A DNA stretch of 64,000 nucleotides from Saccharothrix algeriensis (GTDB lineage Bacteria > Actinomycetota > Actinomycetes > Mycobacteriales > Pseudonocardiaceae). The DNA is taken from NCBI RefSeq assembly GCF_016907655.1, contig NZ_JAFBCL010000001.1, positions 4,746,001 to 4,810,000 on the forward strand. The letters are read 5' to 3'. The notes beneath the pieces are model-generated. The model saw nothing but the letters and a program-made list of their open reading frames with translations, was not told where the DNA came from and did no database searches. Below, piece by piece: positions 35,407 to 45,321 of the stretch. The stretch's first letter is position 1. Every line of letters starts with the position of its first letter. The translations under genes and the position numbers were made by a program.

Positions 35407-37311
35407 ATGGCAGGGCCCAGTCGGGGCAGGCCCCCGCGGCGGCCGTTGTCGGTGCGCGGCGCGGCGCCGGCCAAGCGGCGGCGCGGCGGCAACAGCCGGG
35501 TCCGCCTCGCGGTCGGGCGGGTGCTGCTGGTCGGCGCGCTGGTGCTGGCCGGGGCGAAGCTGGTGCAGGTGCAGGGCTTCCAGGCGGAGGCGCTGTCCGA
35601 GCAGGCGGAGAAGCAGCGGGCCACGTTCATCGACATCCCGGCCGCCCGCGGCTCCATCACCGACCGCAACGGCAAGCAGCTCGCGTTCAGCGTCGAGGCG
35701 CGCGCCCTGTACGCCGTGCCGCAGATGAGCCGCGAGAAGTGGGACGAGGCGAAGACGACCAAGCCCGGGATGGGCAGCTACGAGGACTGGGCCCGGGAGG
35801 TCGCCCGGTTCATCCAGGACACCCTGGGTCCGGGCTTCGGCGGGCAGAAGACCGACGAGCGGACCCTGTACGAGCTGCTGACCAAGGACACCACCTACGT
35901 CGAGCTGGTCGACAACGTCGACCCGGGCAAGGCCGCGACGATCACCGACAAGTACTCCGACATCGGCTCGGAGTACCGCGCGGTGCGCGTCTACCCCAAC
36001 GGCGACCTCGCGTCGAACATCGTCGGCGCGGCCAACTGGCGCAAGGACCAGGACCCGCCCGCCACGCACGGGCTGCTGGGCCTGGAGAACTCCCAGGACA
36101 ACCTGCTCGCCGGCCGCAACGGCCGCCGCGTCGTGGACACCATGCAGGGCAGCAACGTGGCGATCCCCGGCCCCGACCGGTCGCGGGAGCTGGCCGCCGC
36201 GACACCCGGCCGCAGCCTGGAGCTGACGCTGGACGTGGACACCCAGTTCGCGGTGCAGCGGCTGGTCACCGAGTACACCGCCAAGTCGGGCGCGAAGAAC
36301 GGCTCGGCGGTGGTGATGGACGTCCGCAACGGCGACGTGCTGGCCATGGCCAACGACAAGACCTTCGACCCGGCCGACTTCGGCCGGGCCACCGAGGAGC
36401 AGACCCGCAACACGGCGGTCACGGCGGTGTTCGAGCCCGGCTCGGTGAACAAGGTCGTCACCGCGGCCACCGCCCTGGAGGACGGGATCTACCAGCCCGA
36501 CAGCGTGCTGACGGTGGACGACGAGATCAAGGTCGCCGACCGGGTCATCCGGGACGCCTCGCCGCACCCGGTGCAGGACATGAGCTTCGCCGGGGTGTTC
36601 GCGATGTCCTCCAACGTCGGCACGCTGATGACGGCGCAGAAGATCGGCGAGGACCGCTACGCGGAGATGCTGCGCAAGTTCGGGCTCGGCAAGCGCACCG
36701 GCTCGGGCCTGCCCGGCGAGGAGGCGGGCACGGTGCCGCCGCGCAACCAGTGGTCCGGCTCGACGTTCGGCAACCTGCCCATCGGCCAGGGCCTGAGCAT
36801 GACCCTGCTGCAGATGACCGGGATGTACCAGGCGATCGCGAACGACGGCGTCCGCGTCCAGCCCCGCGTCATCCGGGCCGAGGTGGACCAGGACGGCGTC
36901 CGCGAGGAGGCCCCGCGCGGCGAGGAGAGCCGCGTGGTGAGCCCGCAGACCGCCAAGTCGGTCCGCGACATGTTCCGCGCGGTGGTGCAGAAGGCGCCCG
37001 GCCAGACCGGCACGGGCGCGTCCGCGGCGCTGCCGGGCTACCAGGTCTCCGGCAAGACCGGCACCGCGCAGCAGGTCGACCGCAGCTGCGGCTGCTACAG
37101 CGTCACCACGCACTGGATCACGTTCGCCGGCATCTTCCCGGCCGACAACCCCCGGTACGTGGTGGGGATCATGCTCGACGCGCCGACCGGCGGCGGCCGG
37201 TACAGCGAGTCCGCCGCGCCGCTGTTCCACGACATCGCCTCCTACCTGGCGCAGCGCTACCAGGTCCCCATGTCGGCCGAGCAGAGCCCGATCGTGCCGC
37301 TGATCCTCTGA
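35407..37311 (+). CDS. ftsI: Septal peptidoglycan transpeptidase FtsI (PBP3)
   Basis: A 634-residue class B penicillin-binding protein. The basic cytoplasmic start and one membrane anchor (about 36-55) precede the PBP dimer domain (RGSITDRNGKQLAFSVEARAL). The transpeptidase motifs are S346-V-N-K, S401-S-N and K550-T-G. An odd CGC pair lies just after KTG (DRSCGCYSV) and might form a disulfide outside. It cross-links septal glycan with FtsW. GGAGG lies six bases before the ATG; the GTG one codon earlier is an alternative. Confidence 0.95.
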   Translation: MAGPSRGRPPRRPLSVRGAAPAKRRRGGNSRVRLAVGRVLLVGALVLAGAKLVQVQGFQAEALSEQAEKQRATFIDIPAARGSITDRNGKQLAFSVEARALYAVPQMSREKWDEAKTTKPGMGSYEDWAREVARFIQDTLGPGFGGQKTDERTLYELLTKDTTYVELVDNVDPGKAATITDKYSDIGSEYRAVRVYPNGDLASNIVGAANWRKDQDPPATHGLLGLENSQDNLLAGRNGRRVVDTMQGSNVAIPGPDRSRELAAATPGRSLELTLDVDTQFAVQRLVTEYTAKSGAKNGSAVVMDVRNGDVLAMANDKTFDPADFGRATEEQTRNTAVTAVFEPGSVNKVVTAATALEDGIYQPDSVLTVDDEIKVADRVIRDASPHPVQDMSFAGVFAMSSNVGTLMTAQKIGEDRYAEMLRKFGLGKRTGSGLPGEEAGTVPPRNQWSGSTFGNLPIGQGLSMTLLQMTGMYQAIANDGVRVQPRVIRAEVDQDGVREEAPRGEESRVVSPQTAKSVRDMFRAVVQKAPGQTGTGASAALPGYQVSGKTGTAQQVDRSCGCYSVTTHWITFAGIFPADNPRYVVGIMLDAPTGGGRYSESAAPLFHDIASYLAQRYQVPMSAEQSPIVPLIL

Positions 37312-37492
37312 CCGCGGGGTCGGCGGACGCCACCGGCGGTGGGCGCGCGGAGCGCCCCCGCCGCCGCGGCGTGCGCCGATCCCCCGCGCCGCCGGGGGAA
37401 TCGGGCGACCGGAGCAGGCTCCGCGGCGCGTTCGGGCGTCGCGAGTGGACGTGGTGGGTGGGCACTCTGCGTGCGCCGGTAGCCTTCCGCGC

Positions 37493-39034
37493 GTGCCTGC
37501 CAAGCTTGAGGGCAAGGTCGCGACCGCCCCGCCTCGCCCTTCCCGCGTCCAGCCCGTCGCCGTGTCCGAGCTCGCCTCCACCGTCGACGCGCACCTCACC
37601 GCGCCCGACCGCGCCCACGTGCTCGTCAGCGGGGTGACGCTGCGGGCCCAGCACGTCCGGTCCGGCGACCTGTTCGCCGCGCTGCCGGGCGCGCGGGCGC
37701 ACGGCGCGGACTTCGCCGAGCAGGCCGTCGCGCAGGGCGCGGTGGCCGTGCTGACCGACGAGGCGGGCGCGGCCCGGGTCCGCGACGCCCGCCGGGACGT
37801 CCCGGTGCTCGTGCACCCCGAGCCCCGCGAGGTGCTGGGGGTGCTGGCCGCCCGCGTGTACGGCAACCCGTCGGCGCGGCTCGCGGTCTTCGGCATCACC
37901 GGGACCTCCGGCAAGACCACCACCAGCTACCTCGTCGAGGCCGTGCTCAAGGCCGCCGGCCGGGAGACCGGGCTGATCGGGACCGTCGAGACCCGCATCG
38001 CGGGCGAGCGGCTCGACAGCGCCCTCACCACGCCCGAGGCGCCCGACCTGCACGCCCTGCTGGCGGTGATGGAGGAGCGCGGCGTCACGGACGTGACCAT
38101 GGAGGTCTCCAGCCACGCCCTGCGCCTGGGCCGGGTCGGCGGCGTCGGGTTCGCGGTGGGCGCGTTCACCAACCTCTCGCAGGACCACCTGGACTTCCAC
38201 CCGGACATGGAGGACTACTTCCGGACCAAGGCGCTGCTGTTCGACGGGCGGGCCGCGACGGAGGTCGTCTGCGTGGACGGCGAGTGGGGCAGGCGGCTGG
38301 TCACGCCCGACACGATCACCGTGGCGACGGCGGCCGGCGACGCCACCTGGACCGCGACCGACGTGCGGGTCTCGACCACCGGCGAGCAGGCGTTCACCGC
38401 CCGCGGCCCCGGCCTGGAGATCCCGGTGGACCTGCGGCTGCCCGGCGCGTTCAACGTCGCCAACGCCCTGCTCGCCATCGCCTGCCTGCACGCGCGCGGC
38501 ATCGGCGCCGACGCGATCCGGCGCGGCCTCGCGCAGGTGCGGGTGCCCGGCCGGATGCAGCGGGTCGACGAGGGCCAGGACTTCGCGGCCGTCGTGGACT
38601 ACTCGCACAAGCCGCAGGCGGTCGCCCTGGCGCTGGACGCGGTCCGCGCCCGCTCCACCGGCCGCATCATCACCGTGCTGGGCTGCGGCGGCGACCGGGA
38701 CACCGCCAAGCGCCCGCTCATGGGGCAGGAGGCGGCCCGGCGCAGCGACGTCCTCATCGTCACCGACGACAACCCGCGCACCGAGGACCCCGCCGCCATC
38801 CGCGCCGCGATGCTGGGCGGCGCCCTGGAGCTGCCGGAGGCCGAGCGGGGCGAGGTGCTGGAGATCGGCGACCGCGGCCGGGCGATCCGGCACGCGGTGT
38901 CGCTGGCCCGCGCCGGGGACGTGGTCGTGGTCGCGGGCAAGGGCCACGAGACCGGGCAGGAGGTGGCCGGGGTCGTGCACCCGTTCTCCGACGTGGAGAC
39001 CCTGTCCGCGGCCATCGGGGAGGCGCGCCGGTGA
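37493..39034 (+). CDS. murE: UDP-MurNAc-tripeptide synthetase MurE (meso-DAP adding)
   Basis: A 513-residue Mur ligase. ATP site GTSGKTTTS starts at about residue 137. TTPEAPDL and EVSSHALRLGRV are substrate-site blocks. DNPR at about 426-429 is the signature of enzymes that add meso-diaminopimelate, as expected for an actinobacterium of this type. The GTG at 37493 is the closest start before the conserved region. About 180 bases of Pro/Arg-biased sequence separate it from ftsI, so it may have its own promoter. Confidence 0.93.
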   Translation: MPAKLEGKVATAPPRPSRVQPVAVSELASTVDAHLTAPDRAHVLVSGVTLRAQHVRSGDLFAALPGARAHGADFAEQAVAQGAVAVLTDEAGAARVRDARRDVPVLVHPEPREVLGVLAARVYGNPSARLAVFGITGTSGKTTTSYLVEAVLKAAGRETGLIGTVETRIAGERLDSALTTPEAPDLHALLAVMEERGVTDVTMEVSSHALRLGRVGGVGFAVGAFTNLSQDHLDFHPDMEDYFRTKALLFDGRAATEVVCVDGEWGRRLVTPDTITVATAAGDATWTATDVRVSTTGEQAFTARGPGLEIPVDLRLPGAFNVANALLAIACLHARGIGADAIRRGLAQVRVPGRMQRVDEGQDFAAVVDYSHKPQAVALALDAVRARSTGRIITVLGCGGDRDTAKRPLMGQEAARRSDVLIVTDDNPRTEDPAAIRAAMLGGALELPEAERGEVLEIGDRGRAIRHAVSLARAGDVVVVAGKGHETGQEVAGVVHPFSDVETLSAAIGEARR

Positions 39035-40491
39035 TCCCCCTCACGCTCGCCGAGATCGCCGAGGTCGTCGGCGGCACCCTGCACGGCACGGACGGCTCGC
39101 CGGTCGTCACCGGCTCCGTCGAGTTCGACACGCGCCGGCTCGGCGAGGGCGGCCTGTTCCTCGCGCTGCCCGGTGAGCGGGTCGACGGCCACGACTTCGC
39201 CGCCCGGGCGGTCGCGGCGGGCGCGGCCGGCGTCCTGGCCGGGCGCCCGGTGGACGCCCCGGCCGTGATCGCGCCGCCGGTCGACGCCGGGCCCGGCAGG
39301 GCCTACGTGCTCTCCGGCGACCGGGACGGCGCGGGCGCGGCGGTGCTCGCGGCGCTGGCCAAGCTCGCCCGGCACGTCGTCGACCGGCTCGCGGACCTGA
39401 CCGTCGTCGGGGTCACCGGGTCCTCCGGCAAGACCTCCACCAAGGACCTGATCGCCGCGGTGCTCGCGCCGCTGGGCCCGACCATCGCGCCGCCCGGGTC
39501 GTTCAACAACGAGCTGGGCCACCCGTGGACGGTCCTGCGCGCCGACGCCGACACCCGGTTCCTGGTGCTGGAGCTGTCCGCCCGCGGGCCCGGCCACATC
39601 GCCGGGCTGTGCCGGGTCGCCCCGCCCCGGGTCGGCGCGGTGCTCAACGTCGGCAGCGCCCACCTGGGCGAGTTCGGCTCCCGCGAGGGCATCGCGCAGG
39701 CCAAGGGCGAGCTGGTGGAGGCCCTGCCGGCCGACGGCGTGGCGGTCCTCAACGCCGACGACCCGCTGGTGGCCGGCATGGCGCCGCGGACGCGGGCCGA
39801 GGTCGTGCTGGTCGGCGAGCACCCGGCCGCGCAGGTCCGGGCCGTCGACGTGGCGCTGGACGCGCAGGCCCGCGCCGGGTTCCGGCTGGTCGCGCCGCAG
39901 GGCGAGGCGGACGTGCGGCTGGCCGTGCACGGGTCGCACCAGGTCGGCAACGCCCTGACCGCCGCCGCGATCGCCCTGGCGCTGGGCGCCACGCCGCAGC
40001 AGGTGGCCGACGCGCTGGGCAGGTCCGAGCGGGTCTCGGCGCACCGCATGGCGGTCACCGAACGCCCCGACGGCGTGACCGTCGTCAACGACGCCTACAA
40101 CGCGAACCCGGAGTCCGTGCGCGCCGCGCTCAAGTCGCTGGCCACGATCTCCCGCGCCACCACGCCCGCCCGGCGCAGCTGGGCCGTGCTGGGCCCGATG
40201 GCGGAGCTGGGCGCGGACCACGTCCGCGCGCACGACGAGATCGGCCGGCTCGCGGTCCGCCTGGACATCAACAAGCTGGTGGTGGTCGGTCCGGAAGCCC
40301 GCCCGATGCACCAGGGCGCGCACCTGGAAGGATCATGGGGCGAAGAAGCGGTACTGGTGCCCGATGCCGCGGCGGCCGTGGAGCTGCTGCGCGACCAGGT
40401 TCGGCCGGGTGACGTCGTGCTGGTGAAGGCATCCAACTCATACGGCCTGTGGCGGGTTGCCGAGGCTCTCCTGGAGGCGGTCAGCAAGTGA
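39031..40491 (+). CDS. murF: UDP-MurNAc-tripeptide:D-Ala-D-Ala ligase MurF
   Basis: A 486-residue Mur ligase adding D-Ala-D-Ala. ATP site [10 protein letters not shown] begins at about residue 130, followed by [41 protein letters not shown] and VLGPMAELG. The GTG overlaps the murE stop by four bases, and the end overlaps mraY in the same way. Confidence 0.94.
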   Translation: MIPLTLAEIAEVVGGTLHGTDGSPVVTGSVEFDTRRLGEGGLFLALPGERVDGHDFAARAVAAGAAGVLAGRPVDAPAVIAPPVDAGPGRAYVLSGDRDGAGAAVLAALAKLARHVVDRLADLTVVGVTGSSGKTSTKDLIAAVLAPLGPTIAPPGSFNNELGHPWTVLRADADTRFLVLELSARGPGHIAGLCRVAPPRVGAVLNVGSAHLGEFGSREGIAQAKGELVEALPADGVAVLNADDPLVAGMAPRTRAEVVLVGEHPAAQVRAVDVALDAQARAGFRLVAPQGEADVRLAVHGSHQVGNALTAAAIALALGATPQQVADALGRSERVSAHRMAVTERPDGVTVVNDAYNANPESVRAALKSLATISRATTPARRSWAVLGPMAELGADHVRAHDEIGRLAVRLDINKLVVVGPEARPMHQGAHLEGSWGEEAVLVPDAAAAVELLRDQVRPGDVVLVKASNSYGLWRVAEALLEAVSK

Positions 40492-41576
40492 AGAGCATCC
40501 TCATCGCGGCGGCCATCGCGCTGATCGCGTCGATCATGCTGACGCCGTACCTGATCAAGATATTCTCGCGGCAGGGCTTCGGCCAGGAGATCCGCGAAGA
40601 GGGGCCGCAGAGCCACAAGACCAAGCGCGGCACGCCCACCATGGGCGGCGTCGCGATCCTGGTCGCGATGTGGGCGGGCTACCTCGGCGCGCACCTGGTG
40701 AACTCCATGTCGGCGTCCGCGGCGGACCAGACGCCCAGCGCGTCCGGCCTGCTGGTGCTGATGCTGACCACGTCGCTGGGCGTCGTCGGCTTCCTGGACG
40801 ACTTCATCAAGATCCGCAAGCAGCGCAACCTGGGCCTGAACAAGACCGCGAAGCTGGTCGGCCAGTTCGTCGCCACGATCATCTTCGCCATCCTGGTGAT
40901 GCAGTTCCCGAACCGGGACGGCCTGACGCCCGCGTCGGTCAACCTCTCGTTCGTCCGCGACATCGCCGTGGTGTCGTTCGGCGTGGTCGGGTTCGTGGTG
41001 TTCTGCTACGCGGCGATCAGCGCGTGGTCCAACGCGGTGAACCTCACCGACGGCGCGGACGGCCTGGCGGGCGGCACGTCGGCGATGGTGCTGGGCACCT
41101 ACGTGGTGATCACCTTCTGGCAGTTCCGCTACAACTGCTCGAACCTGCTGGTGGCCGGCTGCTACGAGGTGCGCGACCCGCTGGACCTGGCGCTGGTGGC
41201 CGCCGCCGCGATGGCGGGCTGCATCGGCTTCCTGTGGTGGAACGCCGCGCCGGCCAAGATCTTCATGGGCGACACGGGCTCGCTGGCGCTGGGCGGCCTG
41301 GTGGCGGGCCTGTCGATCGCGACCCGCACCGAGCTGCTGATGGTCGTCATCGGCGGCCTGTTCGTGGTCGAGGCGCTGTCGGTGGTGCTGCAGGTGGCGG
41401 TGTTCCGCACATCCCGGCGAAGGCTGTTCCGGATGGCGCCGTTCCACCACCACTTCGAGCTGGCCGGCTGGGCGGAGACCACGGTCATCATCCGGTTCTG
41501 GCTGCTGGCGGGCATCTGCTGCATGTTGGGCCTGGGCCTGTTCTACAGCGAGTGGCTGACGGCGGCGGGGAGCTGA
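40488..41576 (+). CDS. mraY: Phospho-MurNAc-pentapeptide transferase MraY
   Basis: A 362-residue membrane enzyme with about ten helices making lipid I. It has the conserved [35 protein letters not shown], the catalytic region [27 protein letters not shown] and the HHH-containing [11 protein letters not shown]. Its substrate is the MurF product and its lipid carrier is undecaprenyl (or decaprenyl) phosphate. Confidence 0.95.
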   Translation: MKSILIAAAIALIASIMLTPYLIKIFSRQGFGQEIREEGPQSHKTKRGTPTMGGVAILVAMWAGYLGAHLVNSMSASAADQTPSASGLLVLMLTTSLGVVGFLDDFIKIRKQRNLGLNKTAKLVGQFVATIIFAILVMQFPNRDGLTPASVNLSFVRDIAVVSFGVVGFVVFCYAAISAWSNAVNLTDGADGLAGGTSAMVLGTYVVITFWQFRYNCSNLLVAGCYEVRDPLDLALVAAAAMAGCIGFLWWNAAPAKIFMGDTGSLALGGLVAGLSIATRTELLMVVIGGLFVVEALSVVLQVAVFRTSRRRLFRMAPFHHHFELAGWAETTVIIRFWLLAGICCMLGLGLFYSEWLTAAGS

Positions 41577-41579
41577 CCC

Positions 41580-42950
41580 ATGGGACTGCTGGCCGGTCGC
41601 AACGTCCTGGTCGCCGGAGCGGGGGTCACCGGCCGGTCCGCCGCCGAGGCGCTGCTCGCGGCGGGCGCGGCGGTGACCGTCACCGACGGCAGCGCCGACC
41701 GGCTGGCGGCCCTGGAGCCGCTGCTGCCCGGCGTCGCCCTGGTGCCGGGCCTGGCCGCGCCGCCGCCGGAGGTGGAGCTGGTGGTCACCAGCCCCGGCTG
41801 GCGGCCGGACAGCCCGCTGCTGAGCGCTGCCGCCGCCGCGGGCGTCGAGGTGGTCGGCGAGGTCGAGCTGGCCTGGCGGATGGGCCTGGAGCTGGCCGAC
41901 CCGCCCGCGTGGCTGGCCGTGACCGGCACCAACGGCAAGACCACGACCGTCGGGATGCTGGAGTCGATCCTGCGGGCGGCCGGCATCGACGCGGTGGCGT
42001 GCGGGAACGTCGGCCTGCCGGTGGTGGACGCCCTGCTGGCCGGGCGCCGGGTGCTGGCGGTGGAGCTGTCGAGCTTCCAGCTGCACTGGTCGCCCTCGGT
42101 GCGGCCGGCGGCGGGGGTGCTGCTGAACCTGGCGGAGGACCACCTGGACTGGCACGGCTCGTTCGAGGGGTACGCCGCCGCGAAGGCCGGCGTGCTGACG
42201 GGCGAGGTGGCCGTCGCGGGGGTGGACGACCCGTACGTGGCGGACCTGCTGCACCGCTCGCCGGCCGCCGTGCACGTCGGGTTCACCGCGGGCGCCCCCG
42301 AGGAGGGGCAGCTGGGCGTGCTGGACGGCCACCTGGTGGACCGGGCGTTCGGCCCGGACACCGTGCTGGCCCCCGTGGCCGACGTGCGCCCCGGCGGGCC
42401 GCCCGGCATCGCCGACGCCCTGGCCGCCGCCGCCCTGGCCCGCGCGCACGGCGTGTCGGCGGAGGCGGTGCGCCGGGGCCTGCGCGACTTCCGCCCTGGG
42501 GCGCACCGGGCGGAGTTCGTCACCGAGTCCGGCGGCGTGTCCTACGTCGACGACTCGAAGGCGACCAACCCGCACGCGGCCGAGGCGTCGCTGCGGTCGC
42601 ACGAGAGCGTGGTGTGGGTGGCCGGCGGGCTGCTGAAGGGCGCGTCGGTCGACGACCTGGTGCGGACCGAGGCCCACCGGCTGCGCGGCGCCGTGCTGAT
42701 CGGCGCGGACCGCGGGGTGATCGCCGCGGCCCTGTCCCGCCACGCGCCGTCCGTGCCCGTGGCCGTGCTGGACGACGCGACCATGGAGGACGCGGTGCGC
42801 GCCGCCCGGTCCATGGCGCGGCCGGGGGACGCCGTGGTGCTCGCCCCGGCGGCGGCGTCGATGGACATGTTCAACGACTACGCGCACCGGGGGCGGGCCT
42901 TCGCCGACGCCGTGCTGGCCGTGGTGGGGACCGGTCACCGCCGTTCGTAG
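41580..42950 (+). CDS. murD: UDP-MurNAc-L-Ala:D-Glu ligase MurD
   Basis: A 456-residue Mur ligase. The N-terminal nucleotide fold VLVAGAGVTGRSAAEALL is followed by ATP site TGTNGKTTT (about 115-123), CGNVGLPVVDALL, ELSSFQLHW, DDSKATNPHAAEASL and the C-terminal LAPAAASMDMFNDYAHRG. It adds D-glutamate. It starts three bases after mraY. Downstream, the cluster is interrupted: its end overlaps by 16 bases the end of an opposite-strand gene. Confidence 0.94.
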   Translation: MGLLAGRNVLVAGAGVTGRSAAEALLAAGAAVTVTDGSADRLAALEPLLPGVALVPGLAAPPPEVELVVTSPGWRPDSPLLSAAAAAGVEVVGEVELAWRMGLELADPPAWLAVTGTNGKTTTVGMLESILRAAGIDAVACGNVGLPVVDALLAGRRVLAVELSSFQLHWSPSVRPAAGVLLNLAEDHLDWHGSFEGYAAAKAGVLTGEVAVAGVDDPYVADLLHRSPAAVHVGFTAGAPEEGQLGVLDGHLVDRAFGPDTVLAPVADVRPGGPPGIADALAAAALARAHGVSAEAVRRGLRDFRPGAHRAEFVTESGGVSYVDDSKATNPHAAEASLRSHESVVWVAGGLLKGASVDDLVRTEAHRLRGAVLIGADRGVIAAALSRHAPSVPVAVLDDATMEDAVRAARSMARPGDAVVLAPAAASMDMFNDYAHRGRAFADAVLAVVGTGHRRS

Positions 42951-43279
42951 GGGACGGTGTCATAGATGCTGTCGGGATCGTTGAGGAATCCCTGCGCGCG
43001 GTCGACCACCGGGCACGGCCAGGTTTCGCGGCCGAGCCGCCCGTCGACCCAAGTGGGCGGACATCCGAGGCACAGGCCGTGGTGGTCGGCCCGGTGGTCG
43101 CAGACGGTCGCCCGGAGCGCTGCGATCAGGCGGGGGACCTCGGTGCGCGCGACGGTCAGGACCGTGTCGTCCTCGACCTCGTATTCGCTGGTCAATCGCT
43201 CGACGGCGTCGAGGTACCCGAGCATGTCCTGACGGAGCAGGTGGTGGGCGCGAGCCAGAGCGGCGGTGATGGCTGTCAT
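42935..43279 (-). CDS. Small cysteine-rich protein, partner of the XRE regulator
   Basis: A 114-residue protein, mostly helical in its first 70 residues. A metal-binding-looking end follows: VCDHRADHHGLCLGC and, farther on, TWPCPVV. The pattern of a C-x-C pair followed by WPCP recurs in many small actinomycete proteins as I recall, but its role is unknown. It is divergent from the XRE regulator across about 100 bases. A GTG at 43294 (adding five residues) is an alternative start. It converges on murD with a 16-base overlap. Confidence 0.65.
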   Translation of the reverse strand: MTAITAALARAHHLLRQDMLGYLDAVERLTSEYEVEDDTVLTVARTEVPRLIAALRATVCDHRADHHGLCLGCPPTWVDGRLGRETWPCPVVDRAQGFLNDPDSIYDTVPYERR

Positions 43280-43369
43280 GGCGTCAACATCCACCTGAGC
43301 GCCCTTTCCTGCAATGAGGCATTTGGCCGTGTTGCAGAACTTCACCCGTTCGGTGGTCACTTGTGCCGC

Positions 43370-43375
43370 TAATGT
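43370..43375 (+). promoter_or_regulatory. Possible -10 element for the XRE regulator
   Basis: TAATGT ends seven bases before the ATG at 43383, and no ribosome site is visible. A transcript starting at or next to the ATG would be leaderless, which is common in actinobacteria. No good -35 is seen. Confidence 0.45.
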
Positions 43376-43382
43376 CGCAGTC

Positions 43383-44225
43383 ATGCCACAGAGCCGAGGT
43401 CCGGGAGTCCGTCGGCGCGTCCTGGCCGGCGCGCTGGTCCGGCTGCGAGAGGAGGCGGGCCTGACGTTCGATGACGTGGTCCGCGAGCTGGGCTTCTCCA
43501 AGTCGAAGATCAGCCGCATCGAATCGGCGGTCACCGGGGTGTCCATCGCGGACACCAAAGCGCTGGCCGAGACCTATCGAGCCGGACCCGAGAAGGCGCA
43601 GTGGCTCCTGCGCCTGGCGAAGGTGGCCAAGAAGCGCGGCTGGTGGCACGTCTACGGCGACGTGGTGTTCGACTGGTTCTCGGAGTACGTGGCCCTGGAG
43701 TCGGAGGCGGTCGCGATCGACACCTTCGAGATCGACCTCGTCCCGGGCTTGTTCCAGACCCCCGAGTACGCCCGGTGGGTCATGCGGACACGGACGCCCG
43801 ACGCGGCGGACGAGGTCATCCACAAGCGCGTCGAGCTGCGGCAGGCTCGGCAACAACGGGTCGAGGACGGATCGCTCTCGGTCTGGGCCATCCTCGACGA
43901 GGCCGCCCTGCGCCGGGCGGTCGGCGGCGGCAGCCACGCGGCCCAACTGCGTCACCTGCTGGAGATCGACACGCTGCCGAACGTGACCTTGCAGGTGCTG
44001 CCCTTCGGCAAGGGGGCGCACATGGCGATGGGCACCGCGTTCACGCTGCTGAAGTTCACCGACTTCCCGAGCGTCGTCTACATCGACAACCTGACCGGCG
44101 GGCTCTACTTGGACGACGACACCGAAACCGAGCGGTATAGCGTGGTGATGAATCACCTGCGCGCTGCGGCCTGGGACCCGGAGGAGTCCGCCGCGTTCAT
44201 CGAGCGGGTGATCGCGGACCTCTGA
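43383..44225 (+). CDS. XRE-family regulator with DUF5753 domain
   Basis: A 280-residue regulator. The N-terminal helix-turn-helix (about 14-72: ALVRLREEAGLTFDDVVRELGFSKSKISRIESAVTG) is followed by a DUF5753 domain with DLVPGLFQTPEYARWVMR, ILDEAALRRAVGG, LPFGKGAHMAMGTAFTLL and the VVYIDNLTGGLYLDD strand. In Streptomyces such Scr1-type proteins pair with a DUF397 protein and influence development. A DUF397 gene follows here after ten bases. The ordinary pairing placed inside the dcw cluster is unusual. Confidence 0.9.
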   Translation: MPQSRGPGVRRRVLAGALVRLREEAGLTFDDVVRELGFSKSKISRIESAVTGVSIADTKALAETYRAGPEKAQWLLRLAKVAKKRGWWHVYGDVVFDWFSEYVALESEAVAIDTFEIDLVPGLFQTPEYARWVMRTRTPDAADEVIHKRVELRQARQQRVEDGSLSVWAILDEAALRRAVGGGSHAAQLRHLLEIDTLPNVTLQVLPFGKGAHMAMGTAFTLLKFTDFPSVVYIDNLTGGLYLDDDTETERYSVVMNHLRAAAWDPEESAAFIERVIADL

Positions 44226-44235
44226 GGAGCGCATC

Positions 44236-44406
44236 ATGTGGTCGACGTGGCGCAAGAGCGGGCGCAGCAACGGCACGGGGAACTGCGTCGAGGTGGCGCG
44301 ATCGGCCACCGCCGTCCGGGTGCGGGACAGCAAGAACTCCGGTGGGCCGGTGCTGGGGTTCTCCGATCGCGCCATGGCGGCGTTCCTGGCCCGGCTCAGG
44401 GGTTAG
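44236..44406 (+). CDS. DUF397 protein
   Basis: A 56-residue protein with the DUF397 pattern: WRKSGRSNGTGNCVEVA, then VRVRDSKNSGGPVLGFSDRAMAAFL. GAGGAG precedes the ATG. DUF397 proteins are small partners (Scr2-like) that antagonise the adjacent DUF5753 regulator in Streptomyces. The end overlaps the convergent phosphotransferase gene by 11 bases. Confidence 0.9.
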   Translation: MWSTWRKSGRSNGTGNCVEVARSATAVRVRDSKNSGGPVLGFSDRAMAAFLARLRG

Positions 44407-45256
44407 CCAGCACCTGCTCGATGACGTGGCGGGAGTTGGCGGCCAGGGCCGGGTTGGTGTCCCGGTAGTACGGCAGCTGGATCAGCGCGATGGACAGGGC
44501 CAGGCCCCGGCCGCGCCGCCAGGTCGCCTCGTCGTCGCCCAGCGCGGCGCGGAAGTCCGCGCGCTCGGGCGGCGTCAGCAGGTTCCACGCCACCGGCAGG
44601 TCCGCGGCCGGGTCACCGACGCCGGCGGTCGAGAAGTCGATGACGGCGCCGAGCTTCCCGTCGCGCAGCAGGACGTTCCCGGGGGACAGGTCGGCGTGGG
44701 TCCACACCGCCGCCCCGCGCCACCGCGGGGCGGACAGGGCCGCCTCCCAGGCGGCGGTCACCGCCGGCGCGTCGATCCGGTCGCCCAGCGCCCCGATCGC
44801 CTCGCGGGTCGCCTCGTCCCTGGCCGCCAGGGGCCGGCCGCGGCTCGCGGCCGGGGCGCCGGAGGGGTCGACGCGGCGCAGCGCGGCCACGAAACCCGCC
44901 AGGTCCCGGCCCAGGCCGGGCGGGGCGGTGGTCGGGTTCGCGCCGTCGAGCCAGCGGTGCACCGCCCACGGCCACGGGTAGCCGGCGGCGGGCCGGCCCA
45001 GGCCCAGGGGTTCGGGGACGGGGACGGGCAGGTGCGGCGCGAGGACGGGCAGCCAGGCGCGCTCGTGCTCGATGCCGGGGGCGGCCCACCCCACGCGCGG
45101 CAGCCGGACCACCCGGTCCTCGCCGAGGCGGAACAGGGCGTTGTCGGTGCCCGTGGAGGACACGCGGCGCAGCGGCAGGTCGGCCCAGGCCGGGAAGCAC
45201 TCGCCCAGCAGGCGGCGGACCAGCGGCGCGTCGATGACGGGTTCTCCGGGGTGCAT
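44396..45256 (-). CDS. Aminoglycoside phosphotransferase-family kinase
   Basis: A 286-residue kinase-like protein. LRRVSSTGTDNALFRLGEDRVVRLPR is the N-lobe. The catalytic THADLSPGNVLL (H-x-D-x4-N) and the metal-binding VIDFSTAGVGDPAADL follow. The family phosphorylates aminoglycosides, macrolides or small metabolites; this one is not close to a known resistance class by eye. The ATG at 45256 has only a weak GGTGGG upstream, in a tandem repeat. It lies between murD and ftsW on the opposite strand. Confidence 0.83.
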   Translation of the reverse strand: MHPGEPVIDAPLVRRLLGECFPAWADLPLRRVSSTGTDNALFRLGEDRVVRLPRVGWAAPGIEHERAWLPVLAPHLPVPVPEPLGLGRPAAGYPWPWAVHRWLDGANPTTAPPGLGRDLAGFVAALRRVDPSGAPAASRGRPLAARDEATREAIGALGDRIDAPAVTAAWEAALSAPRWRGAAVWTHADLSPGNVLLRDGKLGAVIDFSTAGVGDPAADLPVAWNLLTPPERADFRAALGDDEATWRRGRGLALSIALIQLPYYRDTNPALAANSRHVIEQVLANP

Positions 45257-45277
45257 CCCACCGGAGCGCGTCCCACC

Positions 45278-45321
45278 GGGATGCGGTTGCTCGGGATGCG
45301 GTTGCTCGGGGTGCGGTTCTC
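45278..45321. repeat. 15-bp tandem repeat, three copies
   Basis: GGGATGCGGTTGCTC occurs twice exactly (45278-45292 and 45293-45307), then as GGGGTGCGGTTCTC. It lies just upstream of the kinase start and before ftsW, in a non-coding stretch. Confidence 0.8.

Noticed and set aside
34954-37923. 989-codon reverse frame across ftsL, ftsI and murE
   Set aside because: It shadows three well-recognised genes and lacks any motif.
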